A DNA stretch of 64,000 bases. Origin: Delftia sp. PS-11 (GTDB lineage Bacteria; Pseudomonadota; Gammaproteobacteria; Burkholderiales; Burkholderiaceae_C). Positions 61,367-64,000 of this stretch are shown piece by piece (the first letter of the stretch is position 1; every line of letters begins with the position of its first letter). The stretch is from NCBI RefSeq assembly GCF_029870285.1, contig NZ_JACSYA010000018.1, positions 1-64,000 of the forward strand, written 5' to 3'. A model generated the notes under the pieces. That model was not told the origin of the DNA. It did not search any database and saw only the letters and a list, made by a program, of their open reading frames with translations. Made by a program: the position numbers and the translations under genes.

Positions 61367-63241
61367 ATGAATCCCCGCCTCATCGAGTACTACAACCGCG
61401 AACTGGCCTATCTGCGAGAACTGGGCACGGAGTTTGCAGCTGCCTTTCCCAAGGTTGCCGCCCGCCTGGCGCTGGGTGACAACGATGTGGCCGATCCCTA
61501 TGTGGAACGGCTGCTGGAAGGCTTCAGCTTTCTGAGCGCACGCATCCAGCTCAAGATGGATGCGCAGTTCCCCCGGCTGTCCCAGCGTGTGCTGGAGATG
61601 GTCTGCCCGCACTATCTGGCCCCCACTCCCTCCATGCTGGTGGCCCAGTTCCAGCCCAGCGCCAAGGAGGGCAATCTGCAGGCAGGCTTCACCCTGCCGC
61701 CGGGCAGCGCGCTGCGCGCCCACAAGCTGCATGATGAACAGACAGCCTGCGAGTTCCGAACTGGCGGGCCGTTGACGCTGTGGCCCATCGAGATGCGCCA
61801 GGCCCGCCTGGGCGGGCCTGCGCTGGACCTGCCGCTGGCGCAAGTGCCCCAGGCGGGAGAGGCAGCGGGCCACCTGCGCCTGCATCTGGGCACGCTCGGC
61901 TCTGCGCAATGCAGTGATCTGGCACTGGAGCAACTGTGGCTCTACATCCATGCCGACGATGTCGTGGCATCGCACCTGCAGGAGCTGATCCACAGCCACA
62001 CGCTGGCCATCGTCGTGCATCACCCTCAGGATCCAGGACAGGTCTGGGATGTGCTGGAACCCCAGGCACTGCGCGCCGAAGGACTGGAGGACGAGCAGGC
62101 GCTGCTGCCCTACTCGCGGCGGGCCTTCCAGGGCCATCGCCTGCTGCACGAGTACTTTGCCTTCCCGCAGCGGCAGCGCTTTTTTTCGATCAATGGCCTG
62201 TCGCGCGGCTGGCGCCGCATCGCGCACAACGGCGTGGCGCTGACCGTGCTGCTGCGCAGGGCAGCGCCCACGCTGGAGCCCCAGATCGACGCATCCAAGC
62301 TGCTGCTGCACTGCATCCCTGCCATCAACCTGTTCGAGCAGGCCACGGACCGCATCCATGTCAGTGCCAGCACGCATGAGTACCACGTGGTTCCCGACCG
62401 TGCCAGGCCGCTGGATCTGGAGGTCTATGGCGTGCAATCGGTGACCGGGCACCACGAAGGGCAGACCGAGGATCGCCACTTCGCGCAGCTGTACACGTCG
62501 GTACATGGTCTGCGTGCGCACGAGCAGGCCTACTTCACGATGCGCCGCGAGCCCCGGCTGTTTTCGCAGCGCTCGCTGCGCAGCGGCCCACGCACACAGT
62601 ACCTGGGCTCGGAGGTATTCATCTCGCTGGTGGACCAGCGCGAAGCGCCGTTTTCCGACCAGCTCAAGCAGTTGTCAGTGCGCACGCTATGCACCCACCG
62701 CGACCTGCCGCTGCTCATGCGCGTCAACCATCCGGACGGCGATCTGGTGCCTCAGGAATCCGCACCCATCGACTGGATACGGGTCATCGCAGGCCCCAGC
62801 CCGCCTGTGCCGGCCATCTCGGACGGTGCCCTGACCTGGCGCCTGATCTCGCATCTGTCGCTGAACTACCTGGCCATGACCGACCTGTCCGACGAGCAGG
62901 GAGCAGCCACGCTGCGCGAGTTGCTGCAGCTGTACCTGGACCTGGGCAACCACCAGATGGCAGGCCAGATTTCCGCTGTGCAGAGCCTGCGCATCGAGCC
63001 CATCACGCGGCGGCTTGCACAGCACCGGCAACTGGTCTATGGACGTGGCGTGGGCGTGCACCTGGGCATGGACGAGCCCCCGATGGCAGGCGCCAGCCCC
63101 TGGCCCCTGGCCAATGTGCTGGAGCGCTTTTTTGCACGCCATGTCGGCGTGAACAGCTTCACCGAACTGCAACTGCACTCGCGCCAGCGCGGCCCCCTGG
63201 CGCGCTGGAGTCCCCGACCTGGCCTGCGCCCTGGCATATGA
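61367..63241 (+). CDS. tssF: T6SS baseplate protein TssF
   Basis: The 624-residue TssF starts LIEYYNRELAYLRELGTEFA and contains DPYVERLLEGFSFLSARIQLKMD, PHYLAPTPSMLV and SINGLSRGWRRIA. It is full length. It forms the TssF2-TssG wedge of the baseplate. Its TGA overlaps the tssG ATG. Confidence 0.96.
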   Translation: MNPRLIEYYNRELAYLRELGTEFAAAFPKVAARLALGDNDVADPYVERLLEGFSFLSARIQLKMDAQFPRLSQRVLEMVCPHYLAPTPSMLVAQFQPSAKEGNLQAGFTLPPGSALRAHKLHDEQTACEFRTGGPLTLWPIEMRQARLGGPALDLPLAQVPQAGEAAGHLRLHLGTLGSAQCSDLALEQLWLYIHADDVVASHLQELIHSHTLAIVVHHPQDPGQVWDVLEPQALRAEGLEDEQALLPYSRRAFQGHRLLHEYFAFPQRQRFFSINGLSRGWRRIAHNGVALTVLLRRAAPTLEPQIDASKLLLHCIPAINLFEQATDRIHVSASTHEYHVVPDRARPLDLEVYGVQSVTGHHEGQTEDRHFAQLYTSVHGLRAHEQAYFTMRREPRLFSQRSLRSGPRTQYLGSEVFISLVDQREAPFSDQLKQLSVRTLCTHRDLPLLMRVNHPDGDLVPQESAPIDWIRVIAGPSPPVPAISDGALTWRLISHLSLNYLAMTDLSDEQGAATLRELLQLYLDLGNHQMAGQISAVQSLRIEPITRRLAQHRQLVYGRGVGVHLGMDEPPMAGASPWPLANVLERFFARHVGVNSFTELQLHSRQRGPLARWSPRPGLRPGI

Positions 63242-64000
63242 ACAACCCTGCCCTGCCCTCCACCACGGACCCTGGCGGCGACGATGTGCGCGCCCGGCTG
63301 TTCTGGCAGCGTCTGCGCGAGCAGCCCTACCGCTTTGACCTGATGCACAGCCTGCGCTACCTGCAGGCGCGCCACCCTGAGCTGCCACGCCTGGGCACGG
63401 CATCCAGGCCCAGGGACGAGCCGCTGCGCATGGGCCAGGACCCATCCCTGGCCTTCGCCCCCGCCACCATTGCCGAGGTACTGCCCTCTCGCGCTGGCGA
63501 GCCTGAGCGCATGACGGTCTGGAACTTCGGCCTGTACGGGCCCAACGGCCCCTTGCCTACGCACATCACCGAATATGTGCGCGAGCGCCTGCGCCAGCAT
63601 GACGACGCCACGCTGGCGCGGTTTTCCGACATCTTCCACCACCGCTTGCTGCTGCTGCTGTTCAGGGCCTGGTCGGATACCCAGCCCACGGCCTCGCTGG
63701 ACCGCCCTGGCGAGGACCACTTCGGCCGCTACATCGACAGCATCATCAACATGGGCCTGCCCAGCCAGCAGGAGCGCGACAACGTTCCAGACCATGCCAA
63801 ACGCTGCATGGCGGGGCACCTGACTCGCTGGAGCCGCAACCCGGAAGGACTGTGCCAGGCCCTGTCCCACTTCTTTCAGGTCCCTGTGCGGATGCAGGAA
63901 AACTGCCTGCACTACCTGGAGCTGGAGCCCGATCAACAGACCCGCCTGCAGGCCAGGCCCTGCCACTCGCGTCTGGGCGTGGATGCCGTCGTCGGCGCCC
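63238..64000 (+). CDS. tssG: T6SS baseplate protein TssG (partial, cut by window end)
   Basis: The first 254 residues of TssG are seen: RARLFWQRLREQPYRFDLMHSLRYLQARHP, NFGLYGPNGPLPTHITEYVRER, FHHRLLLLLFRAWSDTQPT and HFFQVPVRMQ. The family is usually about 330-350 residues, so the last quarter lies beyond the window. The start overlaps the tssF stop (ATGA). Confidence 0.95.
   Translation, partial: MNNPALPSTTDPGGDDVRARLFWQRLREQPYRFDLMHSLRYLQARHPELPRLGTASRPRDEPLRMGQDPSLAFAPATIAEVLPSRAGEPERMTVWNFGLYGPNGPLPTHITEYVRERLRQHDDATLARFSDIFHHRLLLLLFRAWSDTQPTASLDRPGEDHFGRYIDSIINMGLPSQQERDNVPDHAKRCMAGHLTRWSRNPEGLCQALSHFFQVPVRMQENCLHYLELEPDQQTRLQARPCHSRLGVDAVVGA

Noticed and set aside
1..64000. tRNA, rRNA, riboswitch or replication-origin features
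   Set aside because: No cloverleaf with T-loop and acceptor end, no rRNA sequence, no conserved riboswitch core and no iteron or DnaA-box cluster was recognised by eye.

Overview
The window is high-GC DNA with short intergenic gaps and many co-directional, overlapping genes. Five Bug-type (tripartite tricarboxylate transport) receptors, several IclR/LacI-regulated catabolic operons and a proteobacterial type VI secretion system (T6SS) point to a betaproteobacterium, most likely of the Comamonadaceae (Delftia/Comamonas/Acidovorax-like). The assignment is inferred from gene content; no ribosomal marker is present.

Layout. 1-3.6 kb: a DUF945 protein, a fluoroacetate-dehalogenase-type hydrolase and an AhpD-fold peroxidase-like protein. 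3.6-7.0 kb: a LacI regulator divergent from a Bug receptor and an L-talarate/galactarate dehydratase, with two near-identical operators between them. 7.0-8.3 kb: a low-GC island with a T6SS amidase effector/immunity pair (tae4/tai4), about 30 kb from the secretion genes. 8.3-13.2 kb: a dicarboxylate/amino-acid symporter with its two-component system; a sigma-54 promoter and two upstream activator-like palindromes lie ahead of the symporter. 13.2-21.8 kb: a LacI-controlled operon of CoA transferase, sugar-type ABC importer and GMC oxidoreductase. 21.8-27.5 kb: a thioesterase, ETF:ubiquinone oxidoreductase and a TrpXYZ-like ABC importer. 27.5-37.1 kb: a nine-gene leftward operon with four Bug receptors, two COG3618-type amidohydrolases, an RraA/CHA-aldolase-like protein, a 2-hydroxyacid dehydrogenase and an SMP-30 lactonase, divergent from an IclR regulator. 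37.1-38.1 kb: an intact IS481-like transposase ORF in which all three expected catalytic residues are replaced.

38.6-64 kb is a T6SS locus: hcp (divergent), then kinase - TssQ/PEGA hybrid - tssQ - tagH - PP2C phosphatase - tssJ - tssK - tssL - tssM - tagF - tssA - tssB - tssC - cargo - tagJ - tssE - tssF - tssG (cut by the window end). Kinase, phosphatase and FHA protein form a threonine-phosphorylation control module. TssJLM form the membrane complex, TssEFGK and TssA the baseplate and its cap, and TssBC-Hcp the sheath and tube. ClpV/TssH and VgrG are not in the window.

The most unusual part is the 3.5-kb cargo inserted between tssC and tagJ. It holds a low-GC unknown protein (possibly DUF6402) followed by three tandem mosaic paralogues of a small membrane-anchored protein, then a cysteine-peptidase-like (CHAP/NlpC-type) candidate effector with a secreted partner. 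Both sets look like T6SS effector/immunity modules.
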